A stretch of DNA of 64,000 nucleotides from Pseudomonas asuensis (GCF_014646755.1 NZ_BMNW01000007.1:221202-285201), one strand, 5' to 3'. Shown: positions 8,697-16,961, numbered from the stretch's first letter. Numbers and translations: made by a program. Notes: generated by a model from the letters alone, not told the origin.

Positions 8697-9557
8697 TCAG
8701 TTACCCAGGCTGGCGAAATGCGCTTGCATTCTCTGGGCGTCGGCTTCTTGCCCGGTAAAGAGTTCAAAAGCCTTTACTGCCTGGAAGACCGCCATGCGGC
8801 TTCCGTCGAGCGCTTGGCAGCCGATCTCGCGGGCATGCTTGAGCAGCTCGGTTTCAAGCGGAAAGTAGATGATCTCTGCTACCCACAGCTCAGGACGGAG
8901 CAGCTCGGCAGGCAAGGGCATGCCGGGTAACTTGGCCATGCCCACTGGCGTCGTATTGACCAGCCCTTGAGCCGCCTGCATCGCTGCCTTCAGGTCTATT
9001 CCAAGGCGCGCGCGGTTATGGCCAAAAGTAGCCCTGAGGTTGTCTACTAGCGCCTCGGCCTTTTCTGTCTCAACGTCAAAAACAGTCAGCTCGCCTACCT
9101 GCTCACGTAACAGGGCATGGGCAACAGCCGCACCAGCTCCCCCGGCCCCCATTTGGACGACACGCTCGCGGGAGACGTCCGGTAAGCCACGGCGAAAACC
9201 TTCGGCAAACCCAAGGCAGTCAGTGTTATGGCCTATGCGTTTGCCACCTTTAAGGACAACGGTATTAACGGCCCCAATGCCAAGCGCTTCCTCTGAAAGC
9301 TCGTCCAGCAGCGGGATAACCGCTTGCTTGCAGGGAAATGTAATATTCAAACCAGTAAAACCCATGCGCTCGGCTGCGGTTAGCAGATCAGGCAGGGCAG
9401 AGGCCTCAAGGCCCAAGGCATCGAGATCAATCAGCCGATACAGGTAACGGATGCCCTGCGCATCGCCCTCCTGCTCATGCATGGAAGGGGTACGGGAAGA
9501 CTGAATACCGGAACCGATCAAACCGGCCAGAACAGAAGGGGAGGACATATCAGGCAT
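8697..9557 (-). CDS. Quinate/shikimate 5-dehydrogenase, AroE-like, NAD(P)-dependent
   Basis: The protein has 286 residues and the shikimate dehydrogenase fold. The substrate domain carries SRTPSMHEQEGDAQG with an RLIDLD downstream, a form typical of the catabolic quinate/shikimate dehydrogenases rather than biosynthetic AroE. The catalytic lysine is in NITFPCKQAVI and its partner aspartate in GHNTDCLGF. The nucleotide domain has QMGAGGAGAAVAHAL and NTTPVGM. It would oxidise quinate or shikimate to 3-dehydroquinate or 3-dehydroshikimate in the cytoplasm. Its place between aroQ (6-nt gap) and the MFS carrier supports a catabolic role. NAD or NADP preference cannot be read with confidence. Biosynthetic aroE is expected elsewhere. 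Confidence 0.88.
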   Translation of the reverse strand: MPDMSSPSVLAGLIGSGIQSSRTPSMHEQEGDAQGIRYLYRLIDLDALGLEASALPDLLTAAERMGFTGLNITFPCKQAVIPLLDELSEEALGIGAVNTVVLKGGKRIGHNTDCLGFAEGFRRGLPDVSRERVVQMGAGGAGAAVAHALLREQVGELTVFDVETEKAEALVDNLRATFGHNRARLGIDLKAAMQAAQGLVNTTPVGMAKLPGMPLPAELLRPELWVAEIIYFPLETELLKHAREIGCQALDGSRMAVFQAVKAFELFTGQEADAQRMQAHFASLGN

Positions 9558-9563
9558 GATGGT

Positions 9564-10010
9564 TTACTTCTCAGGCTGGAAGAGTTGAGCGAAGTACTCG
9601 ATGGCCATGCGATAACCCGTCACGCCGAAACCGCATAGGACGCCTACAGCGATAGGGGAAACATAGGAGTGATGCCTGAAGGTTTCGCGCTGATGGACGT
9701 TGGAGAGATGAACTTCCACCACTGGAAGCGCCACGGCTGCCAGTGCATCACGCACCGCAACCGAGGTATGGGTCCACGCTGCCGGGTTGATGACAATGCC
9801 GGCATGAACGCCCCGGGCGCCATGAATCCAGTCGATCAACTCGCCTTCATGATTGGTCTGGTGAAATCCTATCTTGAGGCCGAGTGCGTCTGCTGTTTGA
9901 TGGCAGAGCTGAGCAACATCCGCCAGGGTCTCATGACCATAGACGTGTGGCTCACGGGTGCCCAGCAAGTTGAGATTCGGACCGTTGAGGATGAGTAGGG
10001 AGCAAGTCAT
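9564..10010 (-). CDS. aroQ: Type II 3-dehydroquinate dehydratase
   Basis: It interconverts 3-dehydroquinate and 3-dehydroshikimate. It has 148 residues, the usual length. Motifs are [16 protein letters not shown] with catalytic Y24 in [29 protein letters not shown] with the substrate-binding asparagine, and [18 protein letters not shown] with H101. It is first in the catabolic operon, so this copy probably serves quinate breakdown (a quiB role) rather than biosynthesis. GGAG lies 8 nt before the ATG. Confidence 0.95.
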   Translation of the reverse strand: MTCSLLILNGPNLNLLGTREPHVYGHETLADVAQLCHQTADALGLKIGFHQTNHEGELIDWIHGARGVHAGIVINPAAWTHTSVAVRDALAAVALPVVEVHLSNVHQRETFRHHSYVSPIAVGVLCGFGVTGYRMAIEYFAQLFQPEK

Positions 10011-10062
10011 CCCGAGTACTCCGTATTGTTTTTATGATGTGATGGCACGCTGAAGAACAAAG

Positions 10063-10082
10063 TGTACTAACTGGTTAATACA
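10063..10082. promoter_or_regulatory. 20-bp palindromic operator upstream of aroQ
   Basis: TGTACTAACTGGTTAATACA is an inverted repeat (TGTAnTAAC-N2-GTTAnTACA) with mismatches only at one pair and the centre. On the minus strand it directly follows a TTGACT hexamer (plus 10082-10087), so it would cover the promoter spacer. Size and symmetry fit a TetR-family repressor site; the tetR gene next to quiC is the natural candidate. Confidence 0.6.
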
Positions 10083-10362
10083 GTCAATCCACACAAGAGT
10101 ACTGTTTTACTTTTTGTTCTTGAATAGGAACGAAATCATGCTGAGGTTAAACAGGATTTCTAAGTTAATAATGATAAAAATCAATAACTTAAAATCTAAG
10201 GATGGAAGTGAAAAAGAGTTTGCAGAAGATGCAAAGGATAGAGAAAAGCGTGCGGTTATCGTCCATGTATAAAGTGAAACGATCTTATGTCGCGCACCTT
10301 TCAGAAAGGCAGCCTTGTTGCCGGACGTGTTCTTCAGTAACGTAGGTAAAGCCGGGCAGATA
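10083..10362. other. Intergenic region between aroQ and the YdcZ pair
   Basis: AT-rich sequence with no supported gene. A loose GTTC-N8-GAAC repeat (about 10117-10132) resembles the half-sites of the 1419-1435 palindrome but with a longer spacer. The stretch at 10150-10230 is purine-rich. Confidence 0.3.
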
Positions 10363-10395
10363 GCAGAAGGTATCCATTGCGTAGATACCTTCTGC
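10363..10395 (-). terminator. Hairpin terminating the YdcZ-type pair
   Basis: GCAGAAGGTATC (10363-10374) and GATACCTTCTGC (10384-10395) make a perfect 12-bp stem with a 9-nt loop just after the stop of the downstream membrane gene. No T tract follows on the minus strand. Confidence 0.6.
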
Positions 10396-10403
10396 CAGCG
10401 GTA

Positions 10404-10892
10404 TCAGGTGTAGTCCCCTACAGACTTCTGTTGAGCAGAGCGCTCCTTCTGGCGGTTGCTCTGGTAAATCAGTACCAGGGCGCCAAACAACAGCGCAACG
10501 GCGACCAGTCGAGAGATGTCCAGAGGCCGCTCAGTGTTACCCAGCCAGGCAAAGTGATCGATCAGAAGACTCATCAGGAGTTGGCCGGTGATTACGGCTA
10601 CCGTCGCAGCAGCTGTGCCTACACGAGGAATGGAAAACACCATGGCCAGCATATACACAACGCCAAACAGAGCGCCGATCAATTGCCATTTAGGCGCCGT
10701 AAAAAGCGTCATGGCCTGTGGGGGTTCAAAGAAAAACACCAGCAAAAAAGTGAGCAGAGCGCCGCTGGTAAAGGTAAGCCAGGCGCTTTCAAGCACTCCG
10801 ACCTGCGCGCCCAGTCGGCCATTGATGGAAGATTGGGCACTGAGCACGGCACCGCTACCCAGTACGGCGAGAAGAACCAGAAACTGCAGCAT
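10404..10892 (-). CDS. YdcZ/DUF606-type inner membrane protein (second of a pair)
   Basis: A 162-residue membrane protein with about five hydrophobic segments. The SSINGRLGAQVG motif near residue 25 and the LLIDHFAWLGNTERPLDISR segment mark the YdcZ (DUF606) branch of the drug/metabolite transporter superfamily. Its function is unknown. It lies 10 nt after the related gene at 10903-11337. The pair probably forms a heterodimer, as small DMT proteins often do. The C-terminus carries a short polar tail (SNRQKERSAQQK). Confidence 0.75.
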   Translation of the reverse strand: MLQFLVLLAVLGSGAVLSAQSSINGRLGAQVGVLESAWLTFTSGALLTFLLVFFFEPPQAMTLFTAPKWQLIGALFGVVYMLAMVFSIPRVGTAAATVAVITGQLLMSLLIDHFAWLGNTERPLDISRLVAVALLFGALVLIYQSNRQKERSAQQKSVGDYT

Positions 10893-10902
10893 ATTGTATA
10901 CC

Positions 10903-11337
10903 TCAGTGAATCAGCCAGAGAGCAAGCAGGATCAAAGCAAAAGCCAGCACGCGATACAGGTCGACAGGTCGGCGTGTACTGCCCAGCAAACCGAAATGAT
11001 CAATAACCAGACTGGCGCCCACCTGGCCACACAAAATGCCAACCATGGTCATGCCGACGCCAATAAGGGGCGTTGCAACGGTTAGCACAACCACATAGAC
11101 AGGACCCAGGATGCCTCCAATAAGCAGCCAGCGAGGTTGGCTGAAGAGCTGGCTCATTTTGGGGCGTGCGAAAATCAGGGCAAATGTCAGCAGAGCGGCG
11201 CCAACCAGAAAGATCGAAAGGGTGGCTGAGAAATGACCGACCTCCCCTCCAAGGGGTCCTAATAGACCAGCCTCCATCGAAAGGCCCATTCCAGCAATCA
11301 GTACTACTAGCAAGATCAGAGCGTGTTGCATGTTCAT
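10903..11337 (-). CDS. YdcZ/DUF606-type inner membrane protein (first of a pair)
   Basis: This 144-residue protein is a diverged paralogue of the next gene and shares the LVIDHFGLLGSTRRPVDLYR motif near its C-terminal third. It has about five membrane segments. The ATG at 11331 (third codon) has better spacing from AAGG than the one at 11337. It is divergent from a LysR regulator, with only 80 nt between them, so that regulator probably controls it. Substrate unknown. Confidence 0.75.
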   Translation of the reverse strand: MNMQHALILLVVLIAGMGLSMEAGLLGPLGGEVGHFSATLSIFLVGAALLTFALIFARPKMSQLFSQPRWLLIGGILGPVYVVVLTVATPLIGVGMTMVGILCGQVGASLVIDHFGLLGSTRRPVDLYRVLAFALILLALWLIH

Positions 11338-11380
11338 CCTTAGGAAAAAACAATGCGTTACGCTAATAAGTTGTCATAAT

Positions 11381-11418
11381 TAGAACAATCGGCTTCCAGA
11401 CAAATAACTATTGTTCTA
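11381..11418. promoter_or_regulatory. 9-bp inverted repeat between YdcZ pair and lysR
   Basis: TAGAACAAT (11381-11389) and ATTGTTCTA (11410-11418) are perfect inverted repeats 20 bp apart in an 80-bp divergent promoter region. The second arm reaches the ATG of the LysR gene. This fits an autoregulatory LysR-type binding region, though the spacing is longer than the common T-N11-A site. Confidence 0.6.
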
Positions 11419-12365
11419 TGAGCAACTCTCCCTCCATGCTTGCCTTGCGATTGTTCGTCAGGGTGGCTTCGGTCAATAGCTTTACACAGGCTGCTGCCGA
11501 CTTTGATCTGCCTGCTTCGTCCGTCTCGCGTCATATCTCTGCACTTGAAGCGACGTTGGGACAGCGGCTTCTTTATCGACATACCCGAGCGGTTCGGTTG
11601 ACCGAAGCAGGGGAGCGCTATTATCAGCAGGTTCGGGAGGCACTGCTTCAGCTGGACATGGCGGCAGAGCAGGTCGGCGGTGAGACTGCAGAACCACAAG
11701 GCACGCTTCGACTTAATGCTGCCGTAGCCTTGGGCCGTCTGCACCTGGTCCCGTTACTGGTGGAATTCCAACAGCGTTATCCCAAAATAGAAGTAGAGCT
11801 GACGTTAACGGATGCGTTTATCGATCCTGTACAAGAAGGTGCTGATATCACGTTTCGAGTAGGTCGCCTGGAGGATTCGAGCTTGGTAGCACGCAGCCTG
11901 GGAGAGCAACGGTTCATGGTATGCGCTGCACCGGCTTACCTGAAGAGGCAGGGTCTGCCACAAGCTCCGGACGATCTTGAGCATCATAACTGCCTGGTCT
12001 ACAAGGGCATACGAGGGATGCGCCAGTGGTATTTTCGCTCTGCCAAGAACTCGCCATTTCGCGTCTGTCAGGCCAAAGGTAGCTTTCGAAGCAACAATGC
12101 CGAGTGCCTCCTTGAGGCGGCCATCATGGGGGAGGGCATTGTGCTGTTTCCTACATGGCTCGTGCATCAAGCATTAAGCAGTGGTGCGCTGATACCGATC
12201 CTGACCGACTGGGAGGCTTCAGAAGATCTCGACACTCATGCAGTGCATGTGATCTACCCTGAGAACCGTATGCGCTCAGCCAAGGTTAAGGTTTTTTTGG
12301 AATTTCTTTTCAACCATATCGGCCAGCCACCCTATTGGGACAGTTGCTTGCCGAATGAACATTGA
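11418..12365 (+). CDS. LysR-family transcriptional regulator
   Basis: The 315-residue protein has the LysR winged helix at residues 5-65 (LRLFVRVASVNSFTQAAADF, then SSVSRHISALEATLGQRLL and TRAVRLTEAGERYY). The LysR substrate-binding domain follows (about 90-295), with the usual GTLRLNAAVALGRLHLVPLL start, a DITFRVGRLEDSSL segment and a GEGIVLFPTWLV segment. It belongs to the CrgA-like type. Start 11418 lacks a good ribosome site, and ATG 11436 is an alternative. Its target is probably the divergent YdcZ pair. Confidence 0.9.
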   Translation: MSNSPSMLALRLFVRVASVNSFTQAAADFDLPASSVSRHISALEATLGQRLLYRHTRAVRLTEAGERYYQQVREALLQLDMAAEQVGGETAEPQGTLRLNAAVALGRLHLVPLLVEFQQRYPKIEVELTLTDAFIDPVQEGADITFRVGRLEDSSLVARSLGEQRFMVCAAPAYLKRQGLPQAPDDLEHHNCLVYKGIRGMRQWYFRSAKNSPFRVCQAKGSFRSNNAECLLEAAIMGEGIVLFPTWLVHQALSSGALIPILTDWEASEDLDTHAVHVIYPENRMRSAKVKVFLEFLFNHIGQPPYWDSCLPNEH

Positions 12366-12664
12366 GCGTCCTTGATGGAAATACTCGCTTATCGCCATGC
12401 TTCTACCGGAAGCTTTAGCGCGAACCTACAGAAACTACCTGGGGCATCGGATCTTAAAGGCAGGTGCGAAGCTGTTAACCCGCTATCTACCGCTTCAAGC
12501 TTCTTAAAGGATTTGGCAATACAGCGTTGCTGGCCAGCAACCTAACGCAAGACGCTCTGCAATGCCCTTTCGGCGTAAAAATGATTTTTAACCGAACTCG
12601 TCCACTCTTCGTCTTACCAACCTCATAAGCGTACTTTGTTAAGGCTTCAAACAAGGTTTCCAAG
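12366..12664. other. Intergenic, no gene recognised
   Basis: Nothing supported beyond short overlapping frames with no ribosome sites. Confidence 0.3.
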
Positions 12665-12754
12665 ATGAGCAAAGATGATATCGAGTTCGTGGCGTCCTGG
12701 TTGGGACTAATTCTTTTTGCGCGTATCGTGCTGTTCAGTCTGGGGTACGGGTAA
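12665..12754 (+). CDS. Possible 29-residue membrane peptide
   Basis: An ATG-to-TAA frame encodes a short acidic N-terminus (MSKDDIEF) followed by one hydrophobic stretch, VASWLGLILFARIVLFSLGYG, long enough to span the membrane. An AAGG sits 8 nt before the ATG. It has the shape of a small single-pass membrane protein but no known family, and it may be chance. Confidence 0.3.
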   Translation: MSKDDIEFVASWLGLILFARIVLFSLGYG

Positions 12755-12805
12755 GTGCCGATATTCCACGACACGGCGCTATGCTCTGGCATTACGAACC
12801 GCTAT

Positions 12806-12833
12806 AAAAACGGCGCCCGTAGGCGCCGTTTTT
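12806..12833. terminator. Strong bidirectional terminator downstream of mqo
   Basis: AAAAACGGCGCC and GGCGCCGTTTTT form a perfect 12-bp stem with a 4-nt loop and A/T tracts. It lies 22 nt after the end of mqo on the minus strand. Confidence 0.9.
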
Positions 12834-12855
12834 CCAAACCGAGAGAAGCGAGCTA

Positions 12856-14487
12856 TTAAAGCGCTGCTGTCTTCGCTTCGGCTGGCTTGTCTTCTTCAGC
12901 CTTGCTTTCAGAGGTCGCCTGCTGGGTAGCCGTCGCGTCTTTAAGCTGAAGTATATTCGCCGTGTAGCTGCGAACTTCCTTGATCAGCGGGGCATTGTTA
13001 TCCAGCGACTGACCGTAGGAGGGAATAATTTCCTTAAGCTTGCTCTGCCATTCCGGTGTGGCAACCTTATCCTTGAATACCTTTTCCATCAGATGAAGCA
13101 TGATGGGAGCGGCTGTCGAGGCGCCAGGGGAGGCACCTAGCAGAGCAGCAACGGAGCCATCCTGCGAAGAAACCACCTCAGTGCCGAACTGCAATATGCC
13201 ATTGCCGTCTGCGTCTTTCTTGATGATCTGTACGCGCTGGCCCGCAGTCCAGAGTTTCCAGTCTTCTTTGCGTGCATCCGGATAGTACTCTTTCAGTGAT
13301 GCGAAACGGTCTTCATCAGACTGCATCAACTGGCCCATCAGGTATTTAACCAGATCAAAGTTGTGCATGCCGACCTGCATCATTGGCCAGGTATTGTGGC
13401 TGGTCATGGAATGCATCAGATCCATCAGCGAGCCATTCTTCAGGAACTTGGTCGAGAAGGTTGCGAAGGGCCCGAACAGAATGACGCGCTTGCCATCCAG
13501 TGTACGGCTATCGATATGCGGTACAGACATGGGCGGCGAGCCCACAGAGGCCAAGCCGTAGGCTTTTACGGAGTGGCGATTCGCAATCTCCTGATTTTCA
13601 GTTACCAGGAACTGACCACCGACAGGGAAGCCAGCATAACCATTTGCCTCAGGAATACCGGTTTTCTGCAGCAGTGTCAGAGAAGCACCGCCTGCACCGA
13701 TGAACACGAACTTGGTGTTTACGGATGTTTCCTTGCCGCCATTGGCCAGGTCTGCAACCGTTACTTTCCAGGTATTGTCGGGGTTGCGCTTGATATCACG
13801 AACTTCGCTGTTAACCGATAATTTGAACTGCGGATGTTTCGAGAGAGAGCCTGCAAGCTGGCGGGTGATTTCACCAAAGTTAACGTCAGTGCCTACGGGC
13901 ATCCAGGTGGCAGCAACCTTTTGGGAAGGGTCACGGCCTTCCATGATCAGCGGCGCCCACTGCTTGATCTGGTTATGATCTTCTGAATACTGCATGCCTG
14001 CATACAGGGCATTCGCCTTCATCGCCTCATAACGCTTGTGCAGGTAGTTAACGTTGTCGTCACCCCAGACAAAGCTCATGTGCGGCGTGGTATTGATAAA
14101 AGACCTGGGGTTTTTCAACACACCATTTTTGACCTGGAAAGACCAGAACTGGCGAGAAATTTCGAAGCCTTCAGTGATTTTTGGAGGCTTGGTGACATCG
14201 ATGCTGCCATCCTTGCGTTCCGGTGTGTAGTTCATTTCTGCAAAGGCAGAATGGCCTGTCCCGGCATTATTCCAACCGTTGGAGCTTTCTTCAGCTACCT
14301 TGTCCAGACGCTCATACATATTGATCGTCCAGGTGGGCTCAAGCTCTTCCAGGTAGGTGGCCAGAGTAGCACTCATGATACCGCCACCGATCAGTACAAC
14401 ATCGACAGGGGCATTATCATCGGCCCAGCTTTGTCCGGACATCGCGAACATGCTGGAGCACAGGGCAGCGAGAACACGCTTTTTCAT
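12856..14487 (-). CDS. mqo: Malate:quinone oxidoreductase
   Basis: This peripheral membrane FAD enzyme oxidises malate to oxaloacetate and passes electrons to the quinone pool. It has 543 residues. A hydrophobic signal-like N-terminus (about 1-22, SGQSWADD) precedes the FAD-binding [20 protein letters not shown] motif; such a leader is also seen in other Mqo proteins. Further family marks are [69 protein letters not shown] and a C-terminal [15 protein letters not shown]. The last 30 residues form an A/E/K-rich tail ([20 protein letters not shown]) that looks disordered and is longer than I expect. It is a single-gene unit with a strong terminator. Confidence 0.95.
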   Translation of the reverse strand: MKKRVLAALCSSMFAMSGQSWADDNAPVDVVLIGGGIMSATLATYLEELEPTWTINMYERLDKVAEESSNGWNNAGTGHSAFAEMNYTPERKDGSIDVTKPPKITEGFEISRQFWSFQVKNGVLKNPRSFINTTPHMSFVWGDDNVNYLHKRYEAMKANALYAGMQYSEDHNQIKQWAPLIMEGRDPSQKVAATWMPVGTDVNFGEITRQLAGSLSKHPQFKLSVNSEVRDIKRNPDNTWKVTVADLANGGKETSVNTKFVFIGAGGASLTLLQKTGIPEANGYAGFPVGGQFLVTENQEIANRHSVKAYGLASVGSPPMSVPHIDSRTLDGKRVILFGPFATFSTKFLKNGSLMDLMHSMTSHNTWPMMQVGMHNFDLVKYLMGQLMQSDEDRFASLKEYYPDARKEDWKLWTAGQRVQIIKKDADGNGILQFGTEVVSSQDGSVAALLGASPGASTAAPIMLHLMEKVFKDKVATPEWQSKLKEIIPSYGQSLDNNAPLIKEVRSYTANILQLKDATATQQATSESKAEEDKPAEAKTAAL

Positions 14488-15201
14488 GCAGATTTTCTCT
14501 AATTAGGTGTACAAGCAAATGAAATTAGGTAGCGCTATCTTATCGGCAACCTACAGGTTTGCTTGAGTGGACAAGGCACACTTTCTCTTTAGGCCCGTAA
14601 CGCATCAGCCGAATGACAGGTCGGGTCAAATCGACATGAAATACTCGTACAGGCAAAAAGAGTCAGGTTCGGATCAAGAGGTGACAAGACATCGTCTGGA
14701 GAAACGCCACTACAGTGCTTCAGGTGTAGCGGGTGCATCACATGACGTTCATCCGGGACGCCTAATGAAACGTGTCCAGTAGAATATCGGTAAAATGCCG
14801 CGACGGAAAGTCACACCTTAAAGTTCCGGTCAATAAGACTAAAGTTTAATGTCGCCTCGGCGTTGGGCTGGCCAATATCGTTTGCCCTTCGATCTGCTTT
14901 TGTTAGTGTTGCGTCAGTCGTTGGAATGCGTCATCCCCCTAAGACCTGTCCAACTCGATCTGCTTTATCCTCACAGTTACCTGGCTAGCGCTTACTTCTT
15001 TGCGTAGTAAGACAACTTCGCTGTGCTTTAAGAAATTTCTCGACTGGTCAGTCATCTCTTTTCGAGCCTCAGTAACAAATTTTATTTGAGCCCCTCGCTG
15101 TCTATTTCAGGCTAATTTTTTGGCTATAAGCACCATGTTAGAGCGCTTTGTCTGCTCTTTTGGCGCTGTTTTTCCCTAGTTCATTAAGGGTTGTAACCTT
15201 C
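14488..15201. other. Intergenic region of about 700 bp
   Basis: It holds the mqo promoter region (minus strand) and the upstream part of the acid-sugar gene. A plus-strand frame at 14567-14782 has no ribosome site and atypical composition and is not called. Nothing else is recognised. Confidence 0.3.
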
Positions 15202-15231
15202 TTGACAAAAAAACTGGCAGGAAAAATACTG
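15202..15231 (+). promoter_or_regulatory. Sigma-70 promoter of the acid-sugar enzyme gene
   Basis: TTGACA (15202-15207), an 18-nt spacer and AATACT (15226-15231), placed 71 nt before the start codon. The same hexamer pair, with a 17-nt spacer, precedes the paeY-pemA unit at 43854-43882. Confidence 0.65.
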
Positions 15232-15239
15232 TATCACGT

Positions 15240-15255
15240 GGTATGACGACATACC
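15240..15255. promoter_or_regulatory. Operator GGTATG-ACGA-CATACC
   Basis: Perfect 6-bp arms with a 4-bp centre, lying just after the likely transcription start. A close relative, TGTATG-ACAA-CATACA, sits at the same place relative to the promoter at 43892-43907. Size and symmetry fit a FadR-subfamily GntR regulator such as the one at 23121-23855. Confidence 0.65.
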
Positions 15256-15301
15256 GGAAATTGCTCAAAAAAGAACAATACTCAGGGACAGTCTTCCTCT
15301 T

Positions 15302-16456
15302 ATGAATATCTCCCGTGTCAGTGTCGACGTGTTTTCCTTTCCTACTCGCCGCGCCGTCGATAGCGCAGGGCATTCCCATCCGGGAGATGAAGTCCAGGCT
15401 CGCATGGCGTTGTTAAAGATCACTACAGAAGATGGTTGCGAAGGATACGCCTTCGGCGCTCCAGAATTGCTCCGCCCCTATATTATCGACAACTTTGTAC
15501 GCAAGGTTCTGATTGGGCAGAATGCTCTGGACCGTGAGCGCCTGTGGCAGGATCTGGCACATTGGCAGCGGGGGAGCGCGGGTCAGCTTACTGATCGCAG
15601 CCTTGCCCTGGTCGAGCAAGCCCTTTGGGACTGGGCTGGTCGCAAGTTCCAAGTTCCGGTCTACAAGCTGCTGGGTGGCTACCGGGATAAGGTTTTAGCC
15701 TATGGTTCAACCATGTGTGGCGATGACCTGCCTGACGGTCTGTCCACGCCTGACGAATACGCACGTTTTGCTGAAAAGCTGGTAGCCCGCGGTTATAAAG
15801 GCATCAAGCTACATACCTGGATGCCACCGATCTCCTTTGCTCCCGATGCAAAGATGGATGTAAAGGCTTGCGCCGCTGTGCGCGAAGCAGTAGGGCCGGA
15901 TATCGCGCTGATGCTTGACGGCTATCACTGGTACAACCGTACCGATGCTCTTTACATCGGGCGTGAAATCGAGAAGCTGGACTTCGCCTGGTTCGAAGAA
16001 CCCATGATGGAAGAGTCGGCAGAATCCTATGCCTGGCTGGCCGAAAATCTCACCATTCCTGTGCTGGGGCCGGAAAGCCTGGGTGGCAAGTACCACAGTC
16101 GTGCAGCTTGGGTGAGCGGTAAGTCCTGCGATATTTTACGCGCTGGAGTAGCCGGCGTGGGCGGTATCGGCCCTTGTGTAAAGGTCGCACACCTGGCCGA
16201 GGCGTTTGGGTTGGATTGTGAAGTTCACGGTAATGGCGCACCTAACCTGGCGGTTGTAGGTGGGATCAAGAACTGCTCCTGGTACGAGCGCGGCCTGCTA
16301 CACCCCTTCCTGGAGTACGACGACGTACCTGCATACCTTAATAGCATCGTTGACCCAATGGATAAGGAGGGTTACGTCCATTTGCCTAACCGTCCCGGTT
16401 TGGGTGAGGACATCAACTTCGCCTACATCGAGGCCAACACTGTAAGTCAGCACTGA
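15302..16456 (+). CDS. Enolase-superfamily (mandelate racemase type) acid-sugar dehydratase or cycloisomerase
   Basis: The protein has 384 residues with the capping domain (about 1-130) and TIM barrel of the mandelate racemase subgroup. Catalytic features: K169-x-H171 (KLHTW) where many members have K-x-K, metal ligands D206 (LDGYHW), E232 (FEEPM) and E258 (GPES), and a probable D277/H309 dyad (DILR, EVHGNGAP). The substrate is not certain. Its pectin-catabolic neighbours suggest an aldaric or uronic acid derivative, for example galactarate or galactarolactone from oxidised galacturonate. The promoter and operator upstream match those of the pectinase operon at 44 kb. L-fuconate-, rhamnonate- or galactonate-type dehydratase cannot be excluded. 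Confidence 0.8.
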   Translation: MNISRVSVDVFSFPTRRAVDSAGHSHPGDEVQARMALLKITTEDGCEGYAFGAPELLRPYIIDNFVRKVLIGQNALDRERLWQDLAHWQRGSAGQLTDRSLALVEQALWDWAGRKFQVPVYKLLGGYRDKVLAYGSTMCGDDLPDGLSTPDEYARFAEKLVARGYKGIKLHTWMPPISFAPDAKMDVKACAAVREAVGPDIALMLDGYHWYNRTDALYIGREIEKLDFAWFEEPMMEESAESYAWLAENLTIPVLGPESLGGKYHSRAAWVSGKSCDILRAGVAGVGGIGPCVKVAHLAEAFGLDCEVHGNGAPNLAVVGGIKNCSWYERGLLHPFLEYDDVPAYLNSIVDPMDKEGYVHLPNRPGLGEDINFAYIEANTVSQH

Positions 16457-16551
16457 TCCACGGTTTCGCCTGGGCTGGTCATGCCCAGGCAGGTCTTGAA
16501 CAATTATAAGAATGGACTGAGCTATGAACTTGAAAACTTTTTACACCGCAC

Positions 16552-16671
16552 ATGTCCCGTCTACGCTTCTGGCCCGTAATGTTTGTCGAAAACCAGACAC
16601 AGGCAACCTGGGAGCGCTTACAACCGTTACTTGCCTTCATGCTCAGTCTCCTTGGCACATTGCTTCCATAA
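16552..16671 (+). CDS. Possible 39-residue small membrane protein
   Basis: An ATG-to-TAA frame whose product has a basic/aromatic start (MSRLRFWPVMFVEN), a polar turn, and a hydrophobic C-terminus (LQPLLAFMLSLLGTLLP). No convincing ribosome site. It overlaps another short frame, so at most one is real. Confidence 0.2.
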   Translation: MSRLRFWPVMFVENQTQATWERLQPLLAFMLSLLGTLLP

Positions 16672-16946
16672 GGCGCTGTATTGGTGGCCAGGCTGTTCAG
16701 CCGCCGGCCTCCCACGCGTATTCTTCTTTTGTTTTGCCATTACCTCTGGCGATGACCGGTCGATGTAATGGTCGGCGCGGCAGGACCAAAAGTTCTGCCT
16801 GAACGCCGCGGCGGTAGGCTTTGCTTGCCGTTACGCGTGTTATCCGTCTGAACCACCCGTTCCGCTGAATAGCTCAAATAGAGCTGACCGCCCGTGAAAG
16901 CCGGGCTGTTACCGCCTGAGCCTGTTCAATCTCTCTGTTGGTTATT

Positions 16947-16954
16947 AACAAGAA
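16947..16954 (+). promoter_or_regulatory. AAnAAnAA (Crc/Hfq-type) motif before kdgM
   Basis: AACAAGAA, 7 nt before the kdgM ATG, in place of a strong ribosome site. Confidence 0.5.
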
Positions 16955-16961
16955 TAAGATC

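Larger units (their letters stand above)
16457..16961. other. Intergenic region between the acid-sugar gene and kdgM
   Basis: About 500 bp. A 92-codon plus-strand frame at 16524-16802 begins with an ATG preceded by GGACTGAG but then has an unusual cysteine/arginine-rich composition and no recognisable family. It may be the remnant of a deleted gene. A shorter frame inside it (16552-16671) is listed separately. Confidence 0.3.

Noticed and set aside
12856-14487. Possible secreted flavoprotein because of the signal-like N-terminus
   Set aside because: Mqo proteins of other bacteria carry similar leaders; all Mqo motifs are present.
14567-14782. 71-codon plus-strand frame upstream of the acid-sugar gene
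   Set aside because: No ribosome site, odd composition, no recognisable motif; probably chance in a long gap.
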